A DNA stretch of 64,000 nt from Burkholderiales bacterium. Its GTDB lineage: Bacteria > Pseudomonadota > Gammaproteobacteria > Burkholderiales > Burkholderiaceae_C. The notes under the pieces were generated by a model that was given only the letters and a program-made list of their open reading frames with translations, ran no database searches and was not told where the DNA came from. The stretch lies in the NCBI GenBank assembly GCA_016000265.1, contig JAECRL010000002.1, forward strand, positions 267,567 to 331,566, read 5' to 3'. Numbering within the stretch: position 1 is the first letter of the stretch; the number at the start of each line of letters is the position of its first letter. Shown here one piece after another: positions 8,165-16,154 of this stretch. The position numbers and the translations under genes are program-made.

Positions 8165-10420
8165 ATGAGCTTCCACCCACTTTTCCGCCGCCTGAGCCTG
8201 AGCCTGCGCTTGCTTGCCGTGTGCGCTGCGCTGGCCGCTTGCGCCGGCCCGGCTGCTTTGCAGGAAGCCGAGCTGCTGGCCCGCGGCGGCGAGCACGAAG
8301 CCGCCGTGCAGCGCCTGCAGCAGGCCGTGGCGCAAGACCCGGACGATCGCCGCCTGCGCCTGAGCCTCATCCAGGCCCGCGAGCGCGCGGTCACGCAGTT
8401 GATCGCCCAGTCGAGCGCGCAAGGGTCGGCGAACCGGGACACCACGGGCCCCGCCGCGACGCAGGCGCTGCAGGCCCTGGCCTCGCGCCTGGAGGCTGTT
8501 GCGCCACAGCACCCGCGCACGCTGGCGCTGAAGGCCGAGGTGGCGCGCCGCCAGCGTCACGCTCAGCTGATGCGGGACGCCCAGGCCGCCTTCGACGCGC
8601 GCCGCTACGAGCGCGCCGAGTCGATGCTGCGCGAGCTGATGGCCGAAGACCCCGCGCACCGCACCGCGCGCGACCTGCTCAACCAGGTCGAGACGCTGCG
8701 CGCCGAGCAGACCCGCACGCAGACCACGCTCACGCTCGGCACCGGCCTCAAGCCCGTGACGCTGGAGTTCCGAGAGACCCCGCTCAAGACCGTCTTCGAG
8801 GCCCTGGCCCGCGCGGCCAACCTCAATTTCGTCTTCGACAAGGACGTGCGCGGCGACGCCAAGACGACGATCTTCCTGCGCAACATCTCGGTGGAAGAAG
8901 CGCTGCGCGTCATCCTGAGCACGCAGCAGCTCGGCCACCGCCTGCTCAACGAGAACACCGTGCAGGTCTTCCCCGCCACGCAGCAAAAGCAGCGCGACGT
9001 GCTGGAGACCGTCACCAAGACCTTCTACCTCGTCAACACCGACCCCAAGCAGGCGCAGTCGCTGGTGCGCACGGTGGCCAAGTCGCGCGACGTCTTCATC
9101 GACGAGCGCCTCAACATGATGGTGGTGCGCGACACGCCCGAGGTGGTGCGCCTCATCGAGCGCCTGATCCAGAGCCTGGACGTGGCCGAGCCCGAGGTGG
9201 TGCTGGAGCTCGAGGTCATGGAGGTCTCCAGCAAGCGGCTCGACGAGATCGGCATCGACCTCGCGGCCTCGGCGTCCTACGGCCTGCCCGGCGCGGCCAC
9301 CACGGTGTCGTCGGCCAGTGGCTTGAGCTGGCTGGTGCCCAACCCCGTGGCCGTGGCCAACCTGCGCAGCACACGTGGCGCCAGCAACCTGCTGGCCAAC
9401 CCGACCATCCGCGCGCGCAACCGCGAAAAAGCCAAGGTGCTGCTGGGCGAGAAGCGCCCCGTCTTCACCACCACCTCCACGGCCAACGTGGGCGTGTCGG
9501 CCTCCGTCACCTACCTGGACGTGGGCCTCAAGCTGGAGGTCGAACCGCAGGTTCAGCTCGACAACGACGTCACCATCAAGGTGGCCCTGGAAGTCAGCAG
9601 CGTGACCAGCGAAGTCAAGGGCCCGCAAGGCTCCATCGCCTACCAGATCGGCACGCGCCAGGCCTCGACCACGCTGCGCATCCGCGACGGCGAAACCCAG
9701 ATCCTGGCCGGCCTCATCAACGACAACGAAAGCCGCTCCACCTCGGGCCTGCCGGGCCTCAGCGAGCTGCCGATCGCCGGGCGCCTCTTCGGCACCACGA
9801 CGGACACGCGCGACAAGACCGAGGTCATCTTGCTGATCACCCCGCGCATCGTGCGCAACGTGGTGCAGCCCGCGGTGGCCGCCGGCTTCCTGCCCTCGGG
9901 CACCGAGGCCCAGCCCGGCGCCGTGCCCTTGAGCCTGCGACCGGGCGTGAGCGCCGTGCGGCCCGTCACCGGCGGGGCCTTGCCTGGCATCGGCGCCAGC
10001 CCGCGTGCGCCTTCGCCGGAGGGCCGCCCCGGGGCCTCGGGTGCCCCGCAGCCTGGCGTCACCGGCCCCGAAGAGGTGATGTCCGGTGCGGCCTTCCAGG
10101 TGCTGGTGCACAACCCCTCGGCCCAAGCCCTGAGCACCACGCTGCAGGTCGACACCAGCGTGCTGAGCATCGAGGCGCCGGGCGGCGACAGCGGCCGCAT
10201 CAGCCTCACGGTGCCCCCGCGTGGCTCGGCTGCGGTCATGCTCAAGGCGCGCGCCGACACCCGCTTCGCCGACACCGTGGTCTCGGTGGACACGGGTGGC
10301 GAGTCTTTGCGTCTGCGGGTGCGCGACCCGGCTCAGCCGGATCCGGCCGACCCCGCCGCCGACCCCAACTCACCCCAGCCAGGAGAGGGCGATGCGCCCG
10401 GTGTCAGCCCCGAGCGTTGA
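8165..10420 (+). CDS. gspD: lipoprotein secretin GspD-like with C-terminal cohesin-like domain
   Basis: Outer-membrane secretin of 751 residues. Seen: lipoprotein signal with lipobox LAAC26; a TPR-like helical region (about 30-190); an STN/N0-type segment LEFRETPLKTVFEALARAANLNFVFDKD followed by N1-type repeats; the secretin core with LLANPTIRARNREKAKVLLGE, the LDVGLKLEVEPQ strand, and IRDGETQILAGLI...SGLPGLSELPIAGRLFG...TEVILLITPRIV. After the core there is a Pro/Gly linker and a beta-rich tail (AFQVLVHNPS...LQVDTSVLSIE) that looks like a cohesin/Ig-type domain. ATG 8159 two codons upstream is an equally possible start and overlaps the preceding stop. N-terminal TPRs plus lipidation suggest pilotin-independent targeting. 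Confidence 0.9.
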   Translation: MSFHPLFRRLSLSLRLLAVCAALAACAGPAALQEAELLARGGEHEAAVQRLQQAVAQDPDDRRLRLSLIQARERAVTQLIAQSSAQGSANRDTTGPAATQALQALASRLEAVAPQHPRTLALKAEVARRQRHAQLMRDAQAAFDARRYERAESMLRELMAEDPAHRTARDLLNQVETLRAEQTRTQTTLTLGTGLKPVTLEFRETPLKTVFEALARAANLNFVFDKDVRGDAKTTIFLRNISVEEALRVILSTQQLGHRLLNENTVQVFPATQQKQRDVLETVTKTFYLVNTDPKQAQSLVRTVAKSRDVFIDERLNMMVVRDTPEVVRLIERLIQSLDVAEPEVVLELEVMEVSSKRLDEIGIDLAASASYGLPGAATTVSSASGLSWLVPNPVAVANLRSTRGASNLLANPTIRARNREKAKVLLGEKRPVFTTTSTANVGVSASVTYLDVGLKLEVEPQVQLDNDVTIKVALEVSSVTSEVKGPQGSIAYQIGTRQASTTLRIRDGETQILAGLINDNESRSTSGLPGLSELPIAGRLFGTTTDTRDKTEVILLITPRIVRNVVQPAVAAGFLPSGTEAQPGAVPLSLRPGVSAVRPVTGGALPGIGASPRAPSPEGRPGASGAPQPGVTGPEEVMSGAAFQVLVHNPSAQALSTTLQVDTSVLSIEAPGGDSGRISLTVPPRGSAAVMLKARADTRFADTVVSVDTGGESLRLRVRDPAQPDPADPAADPNSPQPGEGDAPGVSPER

Positions 10421-10886
10421 GCGCAGCCGCGGCTTCACCCTCATCGAGATGGTGGTGGTGGTGATGATCGTGGGCATCCTCGCCAGCGCGGCGATGCCCC
10501 TGGCCGCGCTGCACAAACGCCGCAGCCAGGAGGCCGAGTTGCGCCAGGCCCTGCGCACCCTGCGCGTGGCGCTCGACGACCACAAACGCGCCTGGGACGC
10601 CGGTCGCATCCCGAAAAAACCCGAAGACAGCGGCTACCCCGCCAACCTCGACGTGCTGGTGCAAGGCGTGCCCGATGCCGGCAGCGCCAAAGGCCAGCGC
10701 ATCTACTTCTTGCGCCGCCTGCCGCGCGACCCCTTCGCCGACCCCGCCACCCCCGCCGCGCAGACCTGGTCCACCCGCAGCTACGCCAGCCCGCCCGACT
10801 CGCCCGCCCCCGGTGCCGACGTGTTCGACGTGGCCTCGCGCACCGAGGGCATCGGCCTCGACGGCGTCCCCTACCGGCAATGGTGA
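10392..10886 (+). CDS. type II secretion pseudopilin (GspG-like, second)
   Basis: A 164-residue prepilin-like protein: leader MRPVSAPSVERSRG, cleavage before FTLIEMVVVVMIVG with Glu at +5, and a C-terminal domain with FLRRLPRDPFADP (compare the DPWG loop of GspG). The start has AGGAG at 10381-10385 and lies 29 bases inside the secretin gene, so the two are co-translated. It lacks the SSEQGLGAL segment of the major pseudopilin. It is probably a minor pseudopilin of the same machine; which canonical subunit (H, I or J) it replaces cannot be told. Confidence 0.8.
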   Translation: MRPVSAPSVERSRGFTLIEMVVVVMIVGILASAAMPLAALHKRRSQEAELRQALRTLRVALDDHKRAWDAGRIPKKPEDSGYPANLDVLVQGVPDAGSAKGQRIYFLRRLPRDPFADPATPAAQTWSTRSYASPPDSPAPGADVFDVASRTEGIGLDGVPYRQW

Positions 10887-10893
10887 GCCACCC

Positions 10894-11319
10894 ATGACAC
10901 GACCCTCCCTGGCTCGCCGACCCCTGGCCCGCCGCGCCCTGATCCACCGCCTGGGCTTCACCCTCATCGAGCTCATCGTCGTGCTGGCCATCATCGGCCT
11001 GCTGGCCAGCCTGGTCGCGCCCCGCTACGTGCGCTCGGTCGACAACGCCCGCGAGGCCTCGCTGCGCACCTCGCTCAACGTCATGCGCGACGCCCTCGAC
11101 AAGCACGTCGCCGACCGAGGCCGCTACCCCGAGTCGCTCGACGAACTCGTGCTCAAAGGCTACCTGCGGCAGGTGCCCGAGGACCCGCTCACCGGCCGCA
11201 AAGACAGCTGGCAGATGCTGCCGCCCAAGCCCGACTCCGGGGTTCAGGGCCGCGTGGCCGACGTGCGCAGCGGCGCGTCCGGGCGCGGCCAGAACGGCCA
11301 GCCTTACAGCAGCTGGTGA
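10894..11319 (+). CDS. type II secretion pseudopilin (GspG-like, third)
   Basis: A 141-residue prepilin-like protein with a basic 21-residue leader, cleavage before FTLIELIVVLAIIGLLASLVAP (read in two parts, Glu at +5), then DKHVADRGRYPESLDEL and PEDPLTGRKDSW. The RGRYPESLDEL and DPLTG pieces are GspG-like, and the protein ends in QPYSSW, similar to the aromatic end of GspG. It begins seven bases after the preceding pseudopilin gene. Two GspG-like minor pseudopilins in tandem after the secretin is unusual; they may form the pseudopilus tip or serve different substrates. Confidence 0.8.
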   Translation: MTRPSLARRPLARRALIHRLGFTLIELIVVLAIIGLLASLVAPRYVRSVDNAREASLRTSLNVMRDALDKHVADRGRYPESLDELVLKGYLRQVPEDPLTGRKDSWQMLPPKPDSGVQGRVADVRSGASGRGQNGQPYSSW

Positions 11320-11323
11320 GGCC

Positions 11324-11827
11324 ATGCGACAGCGCCGTCCGCAAAGCGGGTTCACCTACCTGATGCTGCTGTGGTGGGTCGCCCTCTCCGGCGTCATGCT
11401 GATGGCCCTGTCACACAGCTGGAGCAACGCCTCGCGGCGTGAGCGCGAGGCCGAGCTCGTCTGGCGGGGCGAAGAGATCCGCCGCGGCATCGAGTCCTAC
11501 GCCAGCGTGCCCGTCAGCGACGGCGTCAGCAAGCTGCCCCAGCGCCTCGAAGACCTGCTCGAAGACCGCCGCAGCGGCACCTTGCAGCGCCACGTGCGCC
11601 GGCTGTGGCGCGACCCCATCACCGGCCAGGCCCGCTGGGGGCTGGTGCGCGAGGCTGGCACCGGCACCGGCACCGGCACCGGCACGGGCCTGACCCCTGG
11701 TGGCATCACCGGTGTCCACAGTCTTTCCCAGCAAGCCCCCCTGCGCGCACCCGACGGCATCCAGCGCTACGACCAGTGGCGCTTCGTGATGGGCTCCGAG
11801 GCCCCGCCCGCCGCCTCCGGGCGATGA
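11324..11827 (+). CDS. atypical pseudopilin-like protein with Gly-Thr repeat
   Basis: A 167-residue last gene of the secretion operon. The N-terminus SGFTYLMLLWWVALSGVMLMAL looks like a prepilin N-helix after a basic leader (MRQRRPQS), but position +5 of the mature protein is not Glu, a property shared by tip pseudopilins such as GspK. Next comes EAELVWRGEEIRRGIESYA, a helix common in Burkholderiales pseudopilins of this kind. A hexamer repeat (GGCACC) encodes GTGTGTGTGTG at about residues 112-122. The gene starts four bases after the preceding stop. A role as non-Glu5 tip subunit is inferred. Confidence 0.65.
   Translation: MRQRRPQSGFTYLMLLWWVALSGVMLMALSHSWSNASRREREAELVWRGEEIRRGIESYASVPVSDGVSKLPQRLEDLLEDRRSGTLQRHVRRLWRDPITGQARWGLVREAGTGTGTGTGTGLTPGGITGVHSLSQQAPLRAPDGIQRYDQWRFVMGSEAPPAASGR
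11657..11686 (+). repeat. hexanucleotide tandem repeat GGCACC in a pseudopilin gene
   Basis: Four perfect GGCACC units (11657-11680) followed by a GGCACG unit. The repeat is in frame and encodes alternating Gly-Thr. Because the unit is six bases, changes in copy number would lengthen or shorten the linker without shifting the frame. Confidence 0.9.
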
Positions 11828-11894
11828 AGTGTGAACTCCGTCAACAAACCGTCATGCCAGCTGCCTAGACTCGATCCGTTCAACTGACATCAAC

Positions 11895-12731
11895 ATGACG
11901 ACACACCCCTTTGCCCCGGACCAATCCGAAGTGCTGCTGCGCGTCGTCGAGGCCGCCCCTCAGGTTTGCCGCCGACACCAGTTCTTCGTCTGGACCCAGG
12001 GCGACTTCCAGCGCTGGCTGCCGCACAAACTCAGCGTGTGCGGCACCTACGACCGCGACCAGCGCGACGTGGTGTTCGACCTCTTCAACAGCCTGCCCGT
12101 GCCCGAGTCCATCCTCCAGGGCCTGCGTCAGGCGCGCTCCAGCGTCATGGACGCGGCCCTGTCGGCCTGGCGCAAGTCGCGCGGGCAGTCCGTCGTCGTG
12201 CGCCTCTCCAGCGACGGCTCGGTGGACACCTCCGGCGACCCGCTGATCGCCGCCCTGATCGAACAAGGCTACGACCAGTTCGTGGTGCACGGCCTGACCC
12301 GGCCGGCGCGCCCCGACGAGCTGGAGAGCTTCTTCCTGTTCGCCCAACCCGGCGGCCAGTACCGCGAAACCGACACGCAGGCCCTCGACATGCTGCTGCC
12401 ATGCGTGCACATGGCCTACCAGCGCGTGTGCGTGACCGAGCGCCAGATGGCCAGCGGCCGCACCCTGGGCGCCACAGCCGGCCTGCCCGGCCAGGCGCGC
12501 GCCACGCCCATCACCGAGCGCGAGCGCGAGATCCTGCTGTGGGTCCGCGACGGCCTGAGCAACCAACAGATCAGCGAGAAGCTCGGCATCAGCGCCCTGA
12601 CCGTCAAGAACCACGTGCAAAAAATCCTGCGCAAGCTGGGCGCAGCCAACCGCGCCCAGGCCGTGGCCAAGGCCATGACCATGAACGCGCTGGGTGCGGC
12701 GCACATGCAGTTTGGCGAATCGCATCACTGA
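11895..12731 (+). CDS. epsA: LuxR-type transcriptional regulator, EpsA family
   Basis: A 278-residue protein with an N-terminal sensory-like region (QVCRRHQFFVWTQGDFQRWLPH, HGLTRP) and a C-terminal LuxR/GerE helix-turn-helix, TEREREILLWVRDGLSNQQISEKLG...VKNHVQKILRKL, at about residues 210-265. The overall layout matches the EpsA family of regulators that accompany exosortase/PEP-CTERM exopolysaccharide loci in betaproteobacteria. No receiver domain is present, so it is not a classical response regulator. It stands alone after the secretion operon and ahead of an ankyrin gene and a PEP-CTERM gene, its probable local targets. The exosortase and polysaccharide genes themselves are not in the window. 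Confidence 0.75.
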   Translation: MTTHPFAPDQSEVLLRVVEAAPQVCRRHQFFVWTQGDFQRWLPHKLSVCGTYDRDQRDVVFDLFNSLPVPESILQGLRQARSSVMDAALSAWRKSRGQSVVVRLSSDGSVDTSGDPLIAALIEQGYDQFVVHGLTRPARPDELESFFLFAQPGGQYRETDTQALDMLLPCVHMAYQRVCVTERQMASGRTLGATAGLPGQARATPITEREREILLWVRDGLSNQQISEKLGISALTVKNHVQKILRKLGAANRAQAVAKAMTMNALGAAHMQFGESHH

Positions 12732-12740
12732 AAGACCCCC

Positions 12741-13640
12741 ATGCTTTCTCACCAACGCAAGGGGCTTCGGCCCCTCTCCGTTTTTCTGATGGGCGTGTGC
12801 CTGAGTCAGGTGGCTGTGGCGCAGGTGGCGCCCCCGTGGCGACAGGACTCGGTGGCCATGCGTGATGCGGGCGACTGGTCGGAGTTCACCAAACCCGCCG
12901 CCGCAACCGCCTCCGACCGCGCGGTGGACGACGCCGAGTTCGCGGCCATCTCCAGGGGCGGCCCCTGGACGGCGGCCGAGTGGCAACCCCTGCGTGGCGC
13001 CTTGCCCGCCCTGATGTCTCAGGCGCGAGCTGGGCGCTGGGATGCGGTCCTGGCCACCTTGAAAGCCGACTCCCCCGAGGTGGACCCGCGCGACCGCGAT
13101 GGCGCCACCTTGTTGACCCTGGCGGCTCGCCAAGGCCACCACGAAGCGGTGCGTGAGCTGTTGCGTCGCGGCGCCGACGCCGACCGCCGCGGCCTGCACG
13201 GCCTGACCCCGCTGTGCGCGGCGGCCCTCGGCGGCCACGACCTGGTGGTGCAGGAGTTGATCCGCCAGGGCGCCGAGCCCGAGCGCTGGAGTGCGCAGGG
13301 CCAATCGCCTCTGCACCTGGCGGCCCGCGAGGGCCAGGTGCGCGTGATGCGCACCCTGATGGCCGCGGGGGCCCAGCCCCTGGCGTGGAACCGCGCCGGC
13401 CGCCACGCCCTGGCCGAGGCGGCCTTGACCGGGCATGTCGGCTCCATGGCTGCGCTGGTCGACGCAGGTGTGCCCGCGGCCAGCCCCGATCAGCACGGCC
13501 TCAACGCCCTGCACGCCGCGGCCATCAACCGCCACGCCGACGCCGTGAACTGGCTGCGACAGCGCGGTGTGCCCGCGCCACACCCGGTCACCCAGGTCCT
13601 GCTTGACGCCATGGCCGAAGGCATTCAGCCGGCCCCTTGA
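12741..13640 (+). CDS. exported ankyrin-repeat protein
   Basis: A 299-residue protein with a signal peptide (about residues 1-28, ending VAVA-Q) and roughly five ankyrin repeats between about residues 113 and 280, for example DGATLLTLAARQGHHEAV, GLTPLCAAALGGHDLVV, GQSPLHLAAREGQVRVM and GLNALHAAAINRHADAV. The N-terminal 85 mature residues are not a known domain. Ankyrin repeats mediate protein-protein contacts; export suggests a periplasmic or outer-membrane partner. It starts nine bases after epsA and is probably co-transcribed with it. A strong hairpin follows the stop. Partner unknown. Confidence 0.8.
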   Translation: MLSHQRKGLRPLSVFLMGVCLSQVAVAQVAPPWRQDSVAMRDAGDWSEFTKPAAATASDRAVDDAEFAAISRGGPWTAAEWQPLRGALPALMSQARAGRWDAVLATLKADSPEVDPRDRDGATLLTLAARQGHHEAVRELLRRGADADRRGLHGLTPLCAAALGGHDLVVQELIRQGAEPERWSAQGQSPLHLAAREGQVRVMRTLMAAGAQPLAWNRAGRHALAEAALTGHVGSMAALVDAGVPAASPDQHGLNALHAAAINRHADAVNWLRQRGVPAPHPVTQVLLDAMAEGIQPAP

Positions 13641-13948
13641 GCGCCCCCCCGGATGCAGGGGTCCTGCCATCCGGTGACACATCCCCTCCCCAGCAAACGC
13701 CTCTGCATTTGATCCGAACGGATCACGGTGCGGCCCGTCCCTGCACGGCTTGCTGGTCACACGCCGTGGCTATCTTGGCGGCAGATGCGAGGGGCTGATC
13801 GATCAGACCCGAACGGACTAGGGCAGACCCGAGGTCACGCCCCCACGCCTGTCACACGGCGTGGCGAGACTGCGGATCGCACCCGGGCCCATCGCTGGCC
13901 TGACGTGACTCAACAAAATTTCCTTCCTTCTTCAAATCGGAGATTCAA
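13641..13948. promoter_or_regulatory. 308-base intergenic region with several palindromes
   Basis: There is no gene here. After the hairpin, it holds a perfect inverted repeat TGATCCG-AA-CGGATCA (13710-13725), a 12-base palindrome CTGATCGATCAG (13795-13806), and two copies of GTCACAC(G)SCGTGGC-like sequence (13756-13770 and 13851-13865, differing by one base). These are candidate operators for the PEP-CTERM gene at 13949, possibly for EpsA. I could not place a convincing sigma70 or sigma54 promoter. The last 40 bases become A/T-rich and lead to a weak ribosome site (GGAG at about 13931). Confidence 0.45.
13649..13674 (+). terminator. hairpin after the ankyrin gene
   Basis: CCGGATGCAGG (13649-13659) pairs with CCTGCCATCCGG (13663-13674), giving an 11-bp stem with one bulged base and a GGT loop, eight bases after the stop. 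No T-run follows, so it could be a terminator helped by other factors or an mRNA 3' stabiliser. Confidence 0.55.
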
Positions 13949-14821
13949 ATGAAACTGCAACACATCGCCGCAGCCGTGGCCCTCGCCGCCGTCGGTTCCG
14001 CCAACGCCGCCATCGCCACCGGTGGCAACGGTTCCATGGTCCTGATCGCCTATGACAAGCTGGGCGGCACGACCACCGCTGGCGTGTTCGACCTGGGCCT
14101 GACCCTGGACGACTTCGTGGGCTCCACCGGCAACGGCACCGCCCTGTCGTCCACCGCCCTGCACACCAAGAACATCTCTTGGGACCTGGTCAACAACACC
14201 ATCACGGTCGGTGGCTCCGTCACCAGCTTCGGTGGTTCCAACAACTGGACCGCAGCCTGGAACACCCTGCTGGCCAACTCGGATGCAGCTGACCTGTCGT
14301 TCGTTGTCACCGCTTTTGACACCACGGGTATCGCCGCGAACCAGCGCAGCTTGGTGACGGGCTCGCCCACCTCCACCGCCACGTTCCTGTCTGGTCAAGC
14401 CAGCGGCCTGCAGGCAATTGCCGGCGGCAAGCCCCAGGACATTTTCCAGCCGCTCACCAGCAAGGGCACCATCGCCTCTGCTGCCAACGGCGCTTACACC
14501 TTCACCGCCGCTGACGGCGCCGCCACCCGCGCCAACGGCTACGCCATGGCCGGCGACGCTTTCGGCAACGAATGGCGCAGCAACAACGTGTTGGGCGGCG
14601 AAACCCTGGCTTCCAAGTCGACCGCCCTGTACTTGGTTGACGGCGCTACCAAAAAGGCCATCGCTGGTGGTGCCGCCACCCCTGGCGTGTTGCGTCTGGA
14701 CGCCTCCACTGGCGTGCTGTCCTACACCGTGAGCGCTGTTCCTGAACCTTCGACCTACGCCATGCTCGTCGCTGGCCTGGTCGTGGCTGGCGCCGCTGCC
14801 CGCCGCCGTCGCGCCGCCTGA
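13949..14821 (+). CDS. PEP-CTERM sorting-domain protein
   Basis: A 290-residue secreted protein: signal peptide MKLQHIAAAVALAAVGSANA, a Thr/Ser/Gly/Asn-rich body, and a C-terminal sorting signal VPEPSTYAM, hydrophobic stretch, ARRRRAA. The signal directs processing by an exosortase. The body, with GNGTALSSTALHTKNISWDLVNN and FVVTAFDTTG, is of the type found in many PEP-CTERM proteins and has no enzymatic motif I recognise. It is preceded by the palindrome-rich intergenic region and lies downstream of the EpsA-like regulator, which makes it a likely member of an EpsA regulon. Confidence 0.85.
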   Translation: MKLQHIAAAVALAAVGSANAAIATGGNGSMVLIAYDKLGGTTTAGVFDLGLTLDDFVGSTGNGTALSSTALHTKNISWDLVNNTITVGGSVTSFGGSNNWTAAWNTLLANSDAADLSFVVTAFDTTGIAANQRSLVTGSPTSTATFLSGQASGLQAIAGGKPQDIFQPLTSKGTIASAANGAYTFTAADGAATRANGYAMAGDAFGNEWRSNNVLGGETLASKSTALYLVDGATKKAIAGGAATPGVLRLDASTGVLSYTVSAVPEPSTYAMLVAGLVVAGAAARRRRAA

Positions 14822-14837
14822 TTGTTGTCAACGCCGA

Positions 14838-14868
14838 GTTGCTGGCGGGCTGCAGGCCCGCTGGCAAC
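14838..14868 (+). terminator. hairpin between the PEP-CTERM gene and the PBP-like gene
   Basis: GTTGCTGGCGGGC (14838-14850) pairs with GCCCGCTGGCAAC (14856-14868) over 13 bp with two G-U wobbles and a 5-base loop. No T-run follows. It may terminate the upstream transcript or protect the 3' end. Confidence 0.5.
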
Positions 14869-14910
14869 CGGCTCCGCTCTGCTCAGCACCTCATCCATTT
14901 GGAGCTTTCC

Positions 14911-16140
14911 ATGAAATTCACCAAGATCGCCCTGGCCGCCGCCGTCACCCTGGTCGCCGCCCAAGCCCAAGCCGCCACCGTCTACCTGGCTGGCGCCTCC
15001 GCCACCCAGGCCAACTACCGCTCGGCCCTGGTCTCGCTGTGCTCCGGCACCGCCACCACCATCATCAGCACCGCTGACACCAACAAGTCGGCCGTCAAGT
15101 GCTCGGTGGACTTCACCGGCCTGCCCGGCGTCAACGCCGTGGCCATCAGCGTCAACGGCGGCTCGTTCACCGCCGTCACCACCTCGGTCGGCAACGCCTC
15201 CGAAACCTTCGTGAACGTGGCCGACAACAGCGGCAACACCCTGACGGCCCCCCGTCAGTCCGAAGGCGGTTTCCTGGACATCGACGCCGCAGCCTTCCCC
15301 GCTTCCGAGTACGCCACTTTCGGCATCACCTCGGCCCCCGCCACCCAGCCGGCCGCTTTCAGCCAGGTCTTCGGCGTGGCCGTCAGCCCCGAGCTGTACA
15401 CCGCCCTGCAGACCGCCCAAGGCCTGCCCGCCAGCTGCGGCATCGACAGCCTGACCGCCGCTTGCCAGCCCAGCATCACCAAGGCCCAGTACACCGCCAT
15501 CGTGTCTGACGCTTTCAACACCGCCAAGCAAGACGTCAACGCCATCCTGGGCGTGGGCGCCGCTGGCGACAAGCTGACGGTCTGCCGTCGCGTGTCCACC
15601 TCGGGCACCCAGGCTTCGTCCAACCAGTACTTCCTGAACGCCTTCATCGGTGGCGACGGTGCCGCTGCTGGCGCGCTGATTCCCGCTGACGCTGCCAACT
15701 ACGCTTCGGCCAACTCGGGCCTGACCAGCTACGACGTGCAAGAAGGCTCCGGCACGGGCAACACCCGCGCTTGCCTGAGCACGGTTGGCACCGCCACCGA
15801 ACCGTTCTACGCCCTGGGCGTGCTGTCGCTGGAGAACTACCCCGACCTGACCACCCGCACCCCCGTGCGCGCTGACCGCAAGTTCCGCTACGTCAAGATC
15901 AACGGCGTGGCCGCCTACGACGGCAACGAAGCCACCCCGGGCAAGAGCACCGCTTCGGCCAAGGCTGGCAAGTACGACTTCTGGTTCACCTCGCAGAAGT
16001 TCGCTTCCACCGCCAACGGCCAGGCCGTGGTGGACGCCATCGACGCCAAGCTGGGCACCGTGGACCTCAACGGTCTGTTCGGCAACGGCCTGAGCGCCGC
16101 CAAGCGCAACTCCAACACCTCGCCTGTCACCTTCGAGTAA
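14911..16140 (+). CDS. exported PstS-like (periplasmic-binding-protein fold) protein of unknown ligand
   Basis: A 409-residue protein with a signal peptide (MKFTKIALAAAVTLVAAQAQA) followed at once by VYLAGASATQ, the glycine/serine-rich first loop seen in PstS-type substrate-binding proteins. CRRVSTSGTQASSNQYFLNAF resembles their second ligand-loop (R..SGT). Several cysteines (CSGTA, CSVDF, CGIDS, CQPSI, CRRV, CLST) suggest disulphides. No ABC transporter genes are nearby, so it is probably not part of an uptake system. It begins with GGAG at 14901-14904. It ends just before two strong hairpins that separate it from tpsB. Ligand and role are unknown. Confidence 0.6.
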   Translation: MKFTKIALAAAVTLVAAQAQAATVYLAGASATQANYRSALVSLCSGTATTIISTADTNKSAVKCSVDFTGLPGVNAVAISVNGGSFTAVTTSVGNASETFVNVADNSGNTLTAPRQSEGGFLDIDAAAFPASEYATFGITSAPATQPAAFSQVFGVAVSPELYTALQTAQGLPASCGIDSLTAACQPSITKAQYTAIVSDAFNTAKQDVNAILGVGAAGDKLTVCRRVSTSGTQASSNQYFLNAFIGGDGAAAGALIPADAANYASANSGLTSYDVQEGSGTGNTRACLSTVGTATEPFYALGVLSLENYPDLTTRTPVRADRKFRYVKINGVAAYDGNEATPGKSTASAKAGKYDFWFTSQKFASTANGQAVVDAIDAKLGTVDLNGLFGNGLSAAKRNSNTSPVTFE

Positions 16141-16154
16141 TCGATCGACCGCGA

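Noticed and set aside
8221..10464. A second plus-strand frame of 747 codons inside gspD
   Set aside because: The gspD frame contains the full secretin signature; this frame gives Arg/Ala/Pro-rich sequence without motifs.
13750..13780. A sigma54 promoter near GTCACACGCCGTGGCTATCT
   Set aside because: It does not match the TGGCAC-N5-TTGC pattern; the element is better described as a repeated palindrome.
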